A stretch of DNA of 64,000 nt, from contig JAALGY010000023.1 of the NCBI GenBank assembly GCA_032358165.1, forward strand, positions 1,054,001-1,118,000, written 5' to 3'. Position 1 is the first letter of the stretch, and each line of letters begins with the position of its first letter. Below the pieces are notes generated by a model, which was given only the letters and a program-made list of their open reading frames with translations, was not told where the DNA came from and made no database searches. Made by a program: the position numbers and the translations under genes. Origin of the DNA: Diplosphaera chodatii. Lineage: Eukaryota > Chlorophyta > Trebouxiophyceae > Prasiolales > Stichococcaceae. Positions 18,959 to 29,004 of the stretch are shown piece by piece.

Positions 18959-19804
18959 ATGCATATGCTCGCCATCTTTGACGCCGACACGGCGCGCCCA
19001 CCGCTAGGTCTGACGGAGACCCTGCAAGAAGGTCAGAGGAGGCATTCCTCGGACTTGGAGCGTGCCGAGAGCCTGGACCGCAGCCGCAGCAGCCTCAAGA
19101 ACTTCCCGCAGAGCATTGCTGTAGCTGACGGCATCAACTGGGGTTACAGCCCGGACACATACACGCACTACGCAACACAAGACGGTGTGCACGCGATGTT
19201 CAGCGGCGAAATCACAGATTGGCCTGGCATCGACATGATGTCTGAGCAGCACGACGCGTTCGTGAGGGGCGAACCCGAGTCTGGCGACAACGATGCAGCC
19301 TGGCTGCTGCGCTTCTATGAGACCTTCAAGGACACCGCTGCTGACATGACGATGCCGGCTGCACTGGCAAGCCTGGCTCACACCAAGGGACGATTTGCAT
19401 GGGTCATCTACGATGCTGGGCAGCGCCGCGTGCTGGCGGCACGTGACCGCGGCCCCAGCGGGGCGTCCCTGTTCTGGGGCCTGACGCCGGACCAGCGCTT
19501 CATGCTGGGCAGCCGGCTGGGGGACCTGGAGGAGTGCCGCCCCAGCGCCACCGCCTTCCCCGCCGGCTCCCTGTTCACCTCCACCGGCACCTCCCGCGCC
19601 GTGCAGTCCGGCCCCATGGGTTGGGTGATGCCTGGCGATCTGTGGCCAGGCCAGGTCCGTAGCTTCATGGAGAAGCGTGACCACACATACCGTGCCATCC
19701 GGACTGTGCCGCGCATCAACTCCCGTGGCGCAATGTGTGGCGCGGTGTACCGTGTTGCCTCAGAGATCGACCTGAGCGGCGAGGGTCCCTCTACGGTGTT
19801 CTGA
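18959..19804 (+). CDS. DUF3700 / TSJT1-like class II amidotransferase-fold protein
   Basis: Single uninterrupted exon, unusual here. The first ATG (18959) gives MHMLAIFDADTARPP; the second (18965) gives MLAIF, the normal start of the plant DUF3700 family (aluminium-induced/stem-specific TSJT1 proteins), so translation may begin at either. Family features are SLKNFPQSIAVADGINWGYS, VHAMFSGEITDWPG, LLRFYETFKD, GRFAWVIYDAGQRRVLAARD and the 'RDRGPSGASLFWGLT' segment that corresponds to the LRDR block; the YGL/LRDR wording of land plants is partly changed. The fold is that of N-terminal-nucleophile glutamine amidotransferases, but there is no cysteine directly after the start Met, so glutaminase activity is not expected. 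The land-plant relatives are stress and auxin responsive; the biochemical role is unknown. 281 codons; TGA 19802-19804. Confidence 0.85.
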   Translation: MHMLAIFDADTARPPLGLTETLQEGQRRHSSDLERAESLDRSRSSLKNFPQSIAVADGINWGYSPDTYTHYATQDGVHAMFSGEITDWPGIDMMSEQHDAFVRGEPESGDNDAAWLLRFYETFKDTAADMTMPAALASLAHTKGRFAWVIYDAGQRRVLAARDRGPSGASLFWGLTPDQRFMLGSRLGDLEECRPSATAFPAGSLFTSTGTSRAVQSGPMGWVMPGDLWPGQVRSFMEKRDHTYRAIRTVPRINSRGAMCGAVYRVASEIDLSGEGPSTVF

Positions 19805-20288
19805 GGGAGCTTGAGGCAAGGATCAGGGGTTCAGCCACGCTGGGAACCGCCAGGCTCAGATCAAAGCAACCGTTATGGTGTGTCAAAGATGCGCTATCTG
19901 CAAGTTGAATCAGAGTGATGAGAGGGACAGCGTGTACCAACAGGAGGAAGCATGAGAACCTTTGTAGCTGACCACGTCAAACAGCAGCCGGTTGTCTCTT
20001 TATCATAGGCTTTTGTTGGCATGGAGTACCAGTGCCGATGTCATAGAGCTCTGTAACCTCGGTTTTGCAGTCTGCGGGTTGTATGAAGCAGATGTCACTG
20101 GTAGTCTGACCTACTGTCTTGCAGCAAGCCCGTTGTGTGAGGCTGTCGACTGTATTAGCAAATGGCATCGAACCAACGCTGTCATGTCCAAACTTTATAG
20201 CATACCACGGTGGGATGGTGCAGTGGATCATACTGCGAAGGAACAATGTACGCAAGATCAGTATCACTAGCATTCCTCTAGCCGCTAG
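19805..20288. other. Convergent 3' region DUF3700 / MDR reductase
   Basis: About 480 bases holding the two 3' UTRs. No gene, repeat or RNA structure that I can support. Confidence 0.5.
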
Positions 20289-22402
20289 CTAGCCCTTCAG
20301 CAGCACCTTGTCCCCCTTGCCATGACGCATTGATTCTTTGACAGCATCTGCTGCCTGCTCCAGCGGGAACACCTTGCCATGGGGGGCCTTCAAGATGCCG
20401 TCCACGAACATCTGCACGAATAGCGTTGAATCAATGGCGCGTTGGTTTGGTGCTAACGAGTGCTGTCCGCCTATACTGCGAGGTGTGCACACCTGAAACA
20501 GCTCCTCTGACTTCTGATGCCAGGTGCCAGCCTCCTTTTGTTGAGGCAGCCACCGCAAGATTGCAAACCCTGCGCAGCGAGCATGATGCTTAAATGTTGT
20601 TAGCATCATCAGCCCTGCACTGCTCGCAGTTCACTGTAGCGTCTTCCCTCACCAGTGATTGTCTTCCCGCCATACAGTACATCCCGGACATCAAAATTTG
20701 CCACTGCACCACTCATTGCGCCATAGAGCAGCACTGCATTGCAGCTCAACCAAATCTGCGTGTTCTATGCTTTCCAGCAGCTTCTGTCTGGTAAAGCGTG
20801 ATGTGCATCACCCGGACAGTCATATGCCTCTCACTTGCAGTTCGGTACCCAACACACGCACCTGTCCCACCCTTGCGAAGGGATGCAATGACTTGTGAAA
20901 GGGTTTCGCCACCAACAGCGTCTGTGGCTCCGTAGGCGCCCTGCCCCTCTGTGATCTGCATGACCCGCTCCACAAGCGACTCGTCTGCCGTGCAGATGAC
21001 CTCTGTGGAGCTGCAGGAAATTGAGAGAGCGCAAAACATGTTACAATGCCAGCAGGTAGCAGGAGTTTGCCCTGTGAGCTCAGTAGGATGGCATGCCCCC
21101 TGCCGCAGAGAATAGGGTTTGATGTTGGATGAGTGTACAGTCAGGCCGCAAGCAGTGGTCGTATGCTTGGCAGCATGATGTACCCGAGGTCAAGGAGCTC
21201 CTGCTTCTGCTCAGCGCGCCGCACAACGCTGATGGTCTTGACACCTTTCTGCTTGGCAATGGCAATTGTGCTGCGCCCCACTGCAGAGCCAGCTGCAGTC
21301 TGCATTCAGGCACCAGAACATCCTTGTGGCGCAATACACCGTGCTGCGGTAGGGGAATAGTGCTGAATGCAAACTTACGAGCATGGGTCCTCAGATTCAG
21401 TACACGCACACACCTGAAGAACCCACTCGCCCTTTGGACTATTGAGCGTATCCAGCATTGCATACGCTGTTGTTGGGTTGATCTGTGGCAGCATGTTAAC
21501 GGTCAGCACCCTCTGACAACTGCAGACTTAGAATTGTCACCACAGTGCAGCTGAAGCCTCCTCACAACCGCCTGAGACAAGCAATTGTAGGTAGACTCAC
21601 AAACATTTGTGCCGCAGTTTCGTCGTCCAGCTGCTCTGGCACTGCGAGCAGGTCGCTCTCCGGCACAGGCAGGTACTGCTGGAAGGTGCCAAAGGGGCGG
21701 CCATTGGCGGGCGGCTGATGCCGGTGACCAGGCCACGAAGCCGCCACAACCCGCTGGCCCACCTGTGCAGGCTGCAACATGTCAGCCAATGGTGCTGCAT
21801 GCTGAAGCGCTGACTCGGAAAGCGAATGTGTTGAATAGCTAACAAGGGGCTAAGCCTGTCCTCAACCACAAGCCATCACATGCCTCCAGTAGGTGAGCAC
21901 ACGCCGACCTGGAAGTGCGTTGCACCCTCACCATTGGCCTCCACAAGTCCTACGCCTGCAGTGCACACAGCTCGATCTGTGCAGAGTGCAGGCCGAGCAT
22001 GTAGTGGGGTTGGCACGGGACTTGGGCGAGCACCGAGAACAAGCACCCATGTTGCACACCTTCGTTTCCTGGGACGAACGGCAGCGGTATGTGGTCGCGC
22101 TTCGTCTGCCCTGTTATCTTGTAGACATCAGCCTACATGCGGAATGATGTGAGGCTAAATCCAGCATGCAAACTGGCAGATGCACCTGAGGTGGTGCCAT
22201 CTCCGCGACGAATTATTTGGTCCATTGAATTCGCATATCCTTCAAGATGGGTCCGCACCGGGTTGATTGGCCGCATTACGATGCGCACCAGCACCTCACC
22301 CTCCTGCGGCTCCACCACCGGCGCGGTCGCGACCTTTAGGACCTCATGATAATTCTGCCCGCTGCCAGTCACATGCACAACCTTCTGCTGTGCGGGAGCC
22401 AT
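20289..22402 (-). CDS. Zinc-independent MDR reductase (MECR/quinone reductase type)
   Basis: Medium-chain dehydrogenase/reductase, probably an NADPH-dependent enoyl or quinone reductase. Start MAPAQQKVVHVTGSG at 22402. The GroES-like domain reads GEVLVRIVMRPINPVR, then DHIPLPFVPGNEG|GVGLVEANGEG, VGQRVVAASWPG and GTFQQYLPVPESDLLAVPEQ. The Rossmann half reads INPTTAYAMLDTLNSPKGEW, QTAAGSAVGRSTIAIAKQKG (nucleotide loop, A-x-x-S/G-x-V-G type), VKTISVVRRAEQKQELLDLG, ATDAVGGETLSQVIASLRKG and VANFDVRDVLYGGKTITG. The end reads GKVFPLEQAADAVKESMRHG then KGDKVLLKG, TAG 20289-20291. No zinc-binding cysteine set is seen. The order INP-TAYAMLD and the 'DVRDVLYGGKTITGF' block fit the mitochondrial trans-2-enoyl-CoA reductase (ETR1/MECR) side of the family better than plain quinone oxidoreductase; the substrate cannot be settled here. 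No clear transit peptide. About eight exons. Confidence 0.85.
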
Positions 22403-23115
22403 GACGGATGAGCGACTTGCAGAATGACGGACAGAAGCTGTCGCAGATCGTTCCTGTAAGCGAGACTATTACGAACTTGCAGTGCAACGTAATGTTTGCT
22501 GTGGAAGCGCCGGTTTGACTGGCAACGCAGCATCAAGGAGGCATTCCTAGACTGTTAAAGCTTGTGTGAAGTGAAAGCAAAGCGGTCGTGAACTCCTCGA
22601 TCATGCATGATGTCGTGACGGTGCCTCAGCGTGCTGAGATTACGAGATCTCTACCATGCAAAGTAAAGGCTGGCTGCCAACCAGCAAATGCTGCTCGCAG
22701 TGAGGTGGTTTTCGCACATGCATGTCGGGGCAAGCATTGGAAGCTACGCCATTGCTGGGCAACAATGCGTGCAGTGTCTTGACAGCGCAGATGTGCAACA
22801 TAGTTGAATAGCATCTCAAATGGCGGCTTTCCCGCCTGCGACGAGGCCCTGTTTCGGAGAAGTATCTGTAGCAGGGCACGCAGTGCAACTGCCCTCATGT
22901 CCAGAAAGATTGAGAACGCCGCTGACGAGGTCTCTGCGGCTGTCGTGCCGGTCTGGTGAGTGCAGCTAGGGCATATATATATGCGCCGTCGCATACCAAG
23001 TGTGTGCAAAAGCATCCAACGTGTCAAACACGTGTGAACGGACATACGATGGTCACATGAGGCTTCACGCAGCGTACTGGAGCTGGCACTCAGTAACATG
23101 CATTGTCCTTGACAG
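22403..23115. promoter_or_regulatory. Divergent region MDR reductase / RNase J
   Basis: About 710 bases. It should contain the promoters of both genes and the still unresolved first exon of RNase J. A perfect AT-rich palindrome, GCATATATATATGC at 22971-22984, is the only TATA-like element I see and lies at a plausible distance for RNase J transcription. Confidence 0.4.
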
Positions 23116-26100
23116 CGGCGGCAGGCAACACACACGATCAACCGCACTCATCACAGCAGAACAGCAATAGTGCGGGCAATGGGAATGGTGGACGCCAGCG
23201 ACGGCGGTCCACTTATCGCCGCAGCGACGGTCAAAACCACCTCGGCACTGCACTGCGCAGTCCAATGGTCAATGACAGGTACATTGCCGCAATCTGGTGA
23301 AGGCATGAGCCACATATGAGCCATCAGCCACAAGCTGGTCCAACGCTGTACCCATACTGTGGCACCACATGCAGGAAGTTTCCGGGACCGCCGGAAGGGC
23401 AGGGGCCGCCATTGCGGGTGCTGCCCATCGGCGGCCTGGGAGAGATTGGCATGAACTGCATGCTGGTCGGCGTGGGAGACCGTTACATCATGGTGGACGC
23501 CGGTCTCATGTTTCCAGAGTGAGCAGTGACAGTCACCGTCTAATACACACCCTTGTCACTGTATGTCAGCACATCACGTGCACCAAACACGGCAGTTCGT
23601 CCATGTATGGCATCGGATGTCCTCTGTCTGCCCTGCAGCTTCACAGACTATGGCATGCAGAAGATCTTGCCCGACACAGCGTTTCTCCATCAGTGGAAGG
23701 ATAAGATCGAAGCAGTGATCATCACGCATGCACACGAGGACCACATTGGCGCCATGCCCTGGGTGAGTGGGCCGATGTTGTTAGGCGCCTTGTAACAAGT
23801 CTCAAGCTGCTCCAGTCTGCCATGCTGGAGCCGGCAAGGGCCATGACTGCAGCAGCAGTATGGGCTGAGAAGGTCCCTGACATGGCAGCTCAAGCACAGA
23901 GGCTGGCTGTTGTCGTAGTAGGTTTGGCATTGTGACACAACAAGATCAGCAGCCACGCTTGCACCCCTGCAGGTGGTACCAGGGCTGGATCCCAAGACGC
24001 CGATCTTTGCAGCCAGCTTTGTCATGGAGCTGGTGCAGCGACGCATGGCAGAGTACAGCATGTGGAACCCCGACCGCTTCCACACCATGGAGATGCGGCA
24101 GCGGTTTCAGCTCGGGCCCTTCGAGTGAGTGGCTGGCTCGCTGCCGGATTATCAGTAGCGTGCCACTTATGAATGCTCTTCAAGAGCTTGCTGAGCTCAT
24201 CAATTATGCTGAGCTCACGGCCTCAGCAAGAGCAATTTTTGCTTTGGACTGTGAGTGTCTGGCACCAGAACCTACTGAGGCACAGGGCTCAGCTCAGGTG
24301 CGTGCGCACGACGTGATTTGTCTGCTTGTGCCCAGGTGTGAGCCCATCCGAGTGACGCACTCGATCCCCGACTGCTGCGGCTTCGTGCTGCGGTGCGATC
24401 AGGGCACCATCGTGCACACTGGCGACTGGAAGATTGACGAGAACCCAATCGACGGCGAGATGTTCGACCGCGAAATGTTCGAATCCCTGGGTGCGCATCC
24501 TGCAAAGAGTCCAAGTTGTGTTCCCCACCATCATGGAATGGCAACCACATGTGGTATGGTCTGCTGCATGACATGCTCTGGAAGGCTTTGTAGGCGAGTG
24601 TGTGCTACTGCAGGCAGGGAAGGCGTCACGCTCATGATGTCGGACTCAACGAACGTGCTGTCGCCGGGGCGCACCATCAGCGAGTCCACAGTGCAGCAGG
24701 CGATCATCAACCGCGTGGCGTCGCACAACGGCAAGGGTCGCGTGATTGCGACACAATTTGCCTCGAACTTGCACAGGTACCGCCACAGGGAGTTGGTCGG
24801 CTTCGAGCTGTCCTGCACCTCTTACATCTGCAAGCATGCCAATGTGGCTCACAATCATGAACCACAGAGAGCATGCAGACTGCATACCGCCGGATGAAAT
24901 GTGTCCTGCCTGTGCCGACTTGGTCAGTTGGATGTCCACTGCACAGGCTGGCAAGCGTGAAGAAGGCAGCGGATGCAGCAGGGCGCAAGATCTGCTTCAT
25001 GGGCATGAGCTTGACGACCTACCTGGAGGCAGCGTGGCGGGATGGTCGTGCCCCCTTTGACCCCCGTGAGCTCGTGCCACCCTCAGACATCGCCGACCAC
25101 AACCCCAACGAAGTGCTCGTTGTCTGCACCGGCTCTCAGGTGCCTTCTGCCACGCTTCTGCTGTGCCCAGTGTTGAAATCTGCAAAAGAGATCACTTGAC
25201 TCTCTTGAGAGGGATTGTTGCTTGTCTGCATTGGCTCCCCCGCCAATGCAAACAAGCTTTCCCAATCGGAGTAGAGGCAGCCTCCCACACGACCTCTGGT
25301 GCTACAATCGTATGCCTCCACGTTTGGCATATGCCTGATGTCGCAGTGCCTGGAAGCTGCTAACCCAAAACCGGAAGCACACCTCCTGAACCTTCCGCTG
25401 CTGTGCAGGGAGAGGAGCGTGCAGCGCTCAACCGTGCTTCCTTCAACTCAGCCCCCGAGCTAAAGCTCGGGCCCAGCGACCTGATCCTCTTCTCAGCAAA
25501 GGTGCATGGCGGCTCACTTGCATGTGTCCATCTTAGATCCCCAGTGCCAGGGTTTGGCTGTCAGCTTCGCCAGCACAGAAGGCCTCAGCATGCCCCAGCG
25601 TGATACGTGCATGTGTCGGCCTTGCAATGCAGGTGATTCCAGGCAACGAGCCAAAGGTTCAGAGCATGATGAACCGGCTGGCGCATCTGGGTGCTGACAT
25701 TGCGTGGGGTCGTGAGGAGCGGCTGCACGCCTCTGGCCATGCCTACAGGTGATTGTTTCAGAAACTCAGTACCTGGCGTCAGGGTTGTCAGCTATTGTAG
25801 GCAATCAGTCGACAGTCAGCACAGTACAGGCAGTGCCAAAGCCACTTGTTGCTGCCACAGGCCTTTTCTGCCGGATGCGCCCCAGATTGGCAACGTTTTC
25901 AAGATCATTCTGCTTGGTTGCAGGGACGAGTTGCAGGAGGTGCTGCAGCTCGTCAAGCCGCAGCACTTCCTACCAGTGCATGGCGAGTATGCGTTCCTGT
26001 GTGAGCACGCCCAACTTGCTGCGGTGAGCGTGCGGGAACGGTGCTGCTTGTCGAGGATCACTTCATTGCTGACAGCTGGTCGGTATCGGTGGACGGTATC

Positions 26101-28611
26101 GGGGATTGCTGATCTGTAAAATTGAACCTACCCGGCACACCTGCAAACACCTGCTGACATCCCTGCTCTTCTCACCGAAACAGGAAACTGGCTGCCATTT
26201 CACCAGCGTCATCCGGAACGGTCAGATGCTGGGGGTGGCTGACCGACGCAATGGCAAAACGCTGTCGCTGGGGTGGTTCCAGCCGAAGCAGCAGGCAGCC
26301 TCAGAAGATGCAGGTGAGGAAAAAGACACATGCACTCCACGAGTGGCGACGCACCGCAGTTCCCTGACCACCTTCCTGTCACATCACGGTCAGCCGTTCG
26401 GGCCTGTTCTCGCAGCCTGTTAGCATGCTGCCGGTCCGTGCCCGCAGGTGCTGCAGTGCCCTCGGGACAGCCAGCAGAAGATCCCTTCGAGCCGAAAAGC
26501 GACCGTGATGCAGCGCGGGCGGCGGCGGCAGTGGGCGTGCTGGGCGGCCAGCCCACCGGCACGTTGCAGCTGCTGGGCGACGTGAAGCTCCGGGAGTTCT
26601 TCAACGACGGCGGCAAGGTGACCGACTTGTCTTGTCTACATCCAGATGTCTTCAGACGACCTGCCGCAGAAGGTTTTTTGTGGCATATATGCATTACATG
26701 TGGGGGGCAGTGGACCAGCCTTTCAGCCTGCATGCAATTGCATGCAAATTGATCATCTGGATTGGGAGTCAGGGTGATTGGCGAGTCTGCAGGGCACCGG
26801 CACACGGGAGGAGATGGATCTGGACGCACGGGAGACGCTGGCCAACGAGGGCCTGGTGCTGGCCATGGTGGATGTCATCCGCCAGCCTTCCGGCAATGAG
26901 GTACCAATTACTGCGAAGGTTGCTTTGGTGGTGTGTTGTTTAGCTGCTGGTGTGTAGCAGGCACATGCATTGCAGACTGGCGTGAGCACCTTGTGCGCCC
27001 GCACGCTTTGAGACAAGTGACACTCTGCAATGACAGTCGATGGCCTGTGGCCATTGACTCCCGTGTGCAACACCCATGCTGTGGTAGCTCCAGAGCGTCA
27101 GGCAATGCCAGAGAGGATGCTAGCATGTTGGGCCACATTCGTCCACTAATAACGTGGTGTCATGCAGCCGGGGGCGCCTCGGCAGATGGGCAGCCGGGTG
27201 CGCATCACTACGCGCGGCATGTGGGTCGATGAGAACCGGCTGCTCAACGACCTGCACACAGCCGCCAGCAGCGCCGTCGCCAAGGTGCGACGAGTCCCTG
27301 GCAGCCTGTCGTCCCACGGCAGACGGCACAACAGCAGTGCAAGACTCAACTCTCCTCCCGCTTGTTCTGGAGCTCTGGCAACAAGCAGGTGTCCTTGGGC
27401 TCACATGGGCCAAGGCTTCCAGTGAACCGGAGGATGAACAGCAAGTGCACGACTCATCTGCAGCTGCCGCCAGACGCGACGCTGGACGCGGTGGAGCGGC
27501 AGGTGACGTCGGCACTCAGAACAGCAGCGCGGCGCTTCAACCAGAAGCGCCCCGAGATCATCGTGTATCCCCACGAGCACGACCCTCGGTGCGCTGTGAC
27601 ACCCTCGACGTGCCACGATCCTCCATGCTGGCGCTATGTTTGTGCCCACCAGTGAAGCTTTCGTGCCCGGTTTGTGTCAGTCTCGATCGAGCCCCCTGTC
27701 TGCAGATTGTTGGTGCAGCTCAGCTCGGCCGCAGTTGGGTGCAAGTGACGAGCTCTTCAGACAGTCATGTTCATGTGCTGCAGGGTGGGCGCAGCAGTGG
27801 CAGCTCAGGCAGAAGCGCGCATCGCGCAGCTGCAGCAGTCAGCCGCACAGCGGAGGCAGCAGGCAGCTGCTGGTGAGTAGTAGTGCCGCCAGCCACGTCA
27901 TCTGCGCTGTTCATGCAGATGTGTCAAAGCGCAGGTTTGCTGCTGTACAGATGACACCCGCACATCCACCACATTGCCACAGGCCTACCTGGGCATACCT
28001 GCCAGGCAACAGATGCGATGTGCACGGGCTCATGTGGCCGTCAGGCCTCGGCGTCGACTGTCAACTGTATAGGCACAATCCAACCTCGCATGTGCCGACC
28101 CTTGCGCACACCTCATAGTTTTGGCACCCGCAGGCTCAGGTGACGAGCCGGCACGGCGGCGCGGCCGCCCGCCGCTGAGGGAGCGGGCAGCAGCGAGAGT
28201 GCAGCAGCGAGAGCAGCAGGTGCAAAGGCAACATGCCGTTTGCCACGGCCCTTGTTGTCGGTCCTTGGTGTTTGCAAGGGGCTGGTTTGTGCTTGAGAGA
28301 TGCAACTCCCCACGGCCACATCTTGATCCCACACCTCGCTTCAGGGTGTGTACGGGCTCAGGATGCAAGGCGCACAGCAGTATGCATCCTGCTCATGTGT
28401 ACCGACAAACTTCCATCCAAGTATTGGTCGATGGCTGACGCTCCTCACAAGTGTGCAGGCGCAGGACGCACCGCACAACTCGTGGGGTGCTCAACAAGCG
28501 GTGGCGCCGCCGCTGGAGCCTGTGCCGGAGGGCATGCTGCGGAGGCGGCAGGCAGCCAACCCACGGGAACAGGCCGGGCAAGCAGCGTCAGATGACCTGT
28601 CGTTCGACTGA
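23116..28611 (+). CDS. RNJ: Plastid-type ribonuclease J, AT-hook-like tail (5' exon unresolved)
   Basis: RNase J is a metallo-beta-lactamase/beta-CASP ribonuclease that trims plastid RNAs in plants and algae. The first supported exon (23116-23278) has a Ser/Asn/Gly/Arg-rich leader and joins in phase 2 at 23375 to [20 protein letters not shown] and [20 protein letters not shown]. The catalytic metal motif is [14 protein letters not shown] (about 23721). Further landmarks: [97 protein letters not shown]-type block [20 protein letters not shown] and [18 protein letters not shown] long C-terminal part follows with [20 protein letters not shown] (about 28147), an AT-hook-like core, and ends DDLSFD, TGA 28609-28611. 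The true ATG was not found: the exon needs an upstream partner ending in phase 1, unless translation starts at the internal Met codon near 23262. Confidence 0.88.
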
Positions 28612-29004
28612 AAAGGCAGAAACATGGGTCGAAGGAAGCATTTGCTTGCAATTCGGCGTCAACACTCAGACTAGGTCTTGTCAGAGTAGCTTCTCAGGAG
28701 CTTGCAGGTTGCCTCACACTGCAACACAACCGCGTGCTATGCTGCCGATGGGCATTGCCCTCTCGGTAACAGTCCATTCCGTATTGACTTGAAAGACGTC
28801 TAAGAGTGTTAGGCCTCCTTAAACAGAACTGCCTCCCCCCTGAGAAGTACTGAGCAGGTTTGAACTGGTCTGGTACATTCGCCTTAGTCCACACTAGGAA
28901 ACAAGCACCTCTGCAGCATTGCAACGGTCATGTACGCGCTCAGTTGCAGCAAAGCTTTGCGTCGTTTGCCACGCCAGCTGCCGTGCACAGATAGAACACC
29001 ACAG
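28612..29004. other. Convergent 3' region RNase J / GT61
   Basis: About 390 bases with the two 3' UTRs. I see no gene or notable structure. Confidence 0.5.

Noticed and set aside
22897..22955. Possible RNase J first exon (MSRKIENAADEVSAAVV)
   Set aside because: Its donors end in phase 0 or 2, while the next exon needs phase 1; the phase-2 join runs into a stop.
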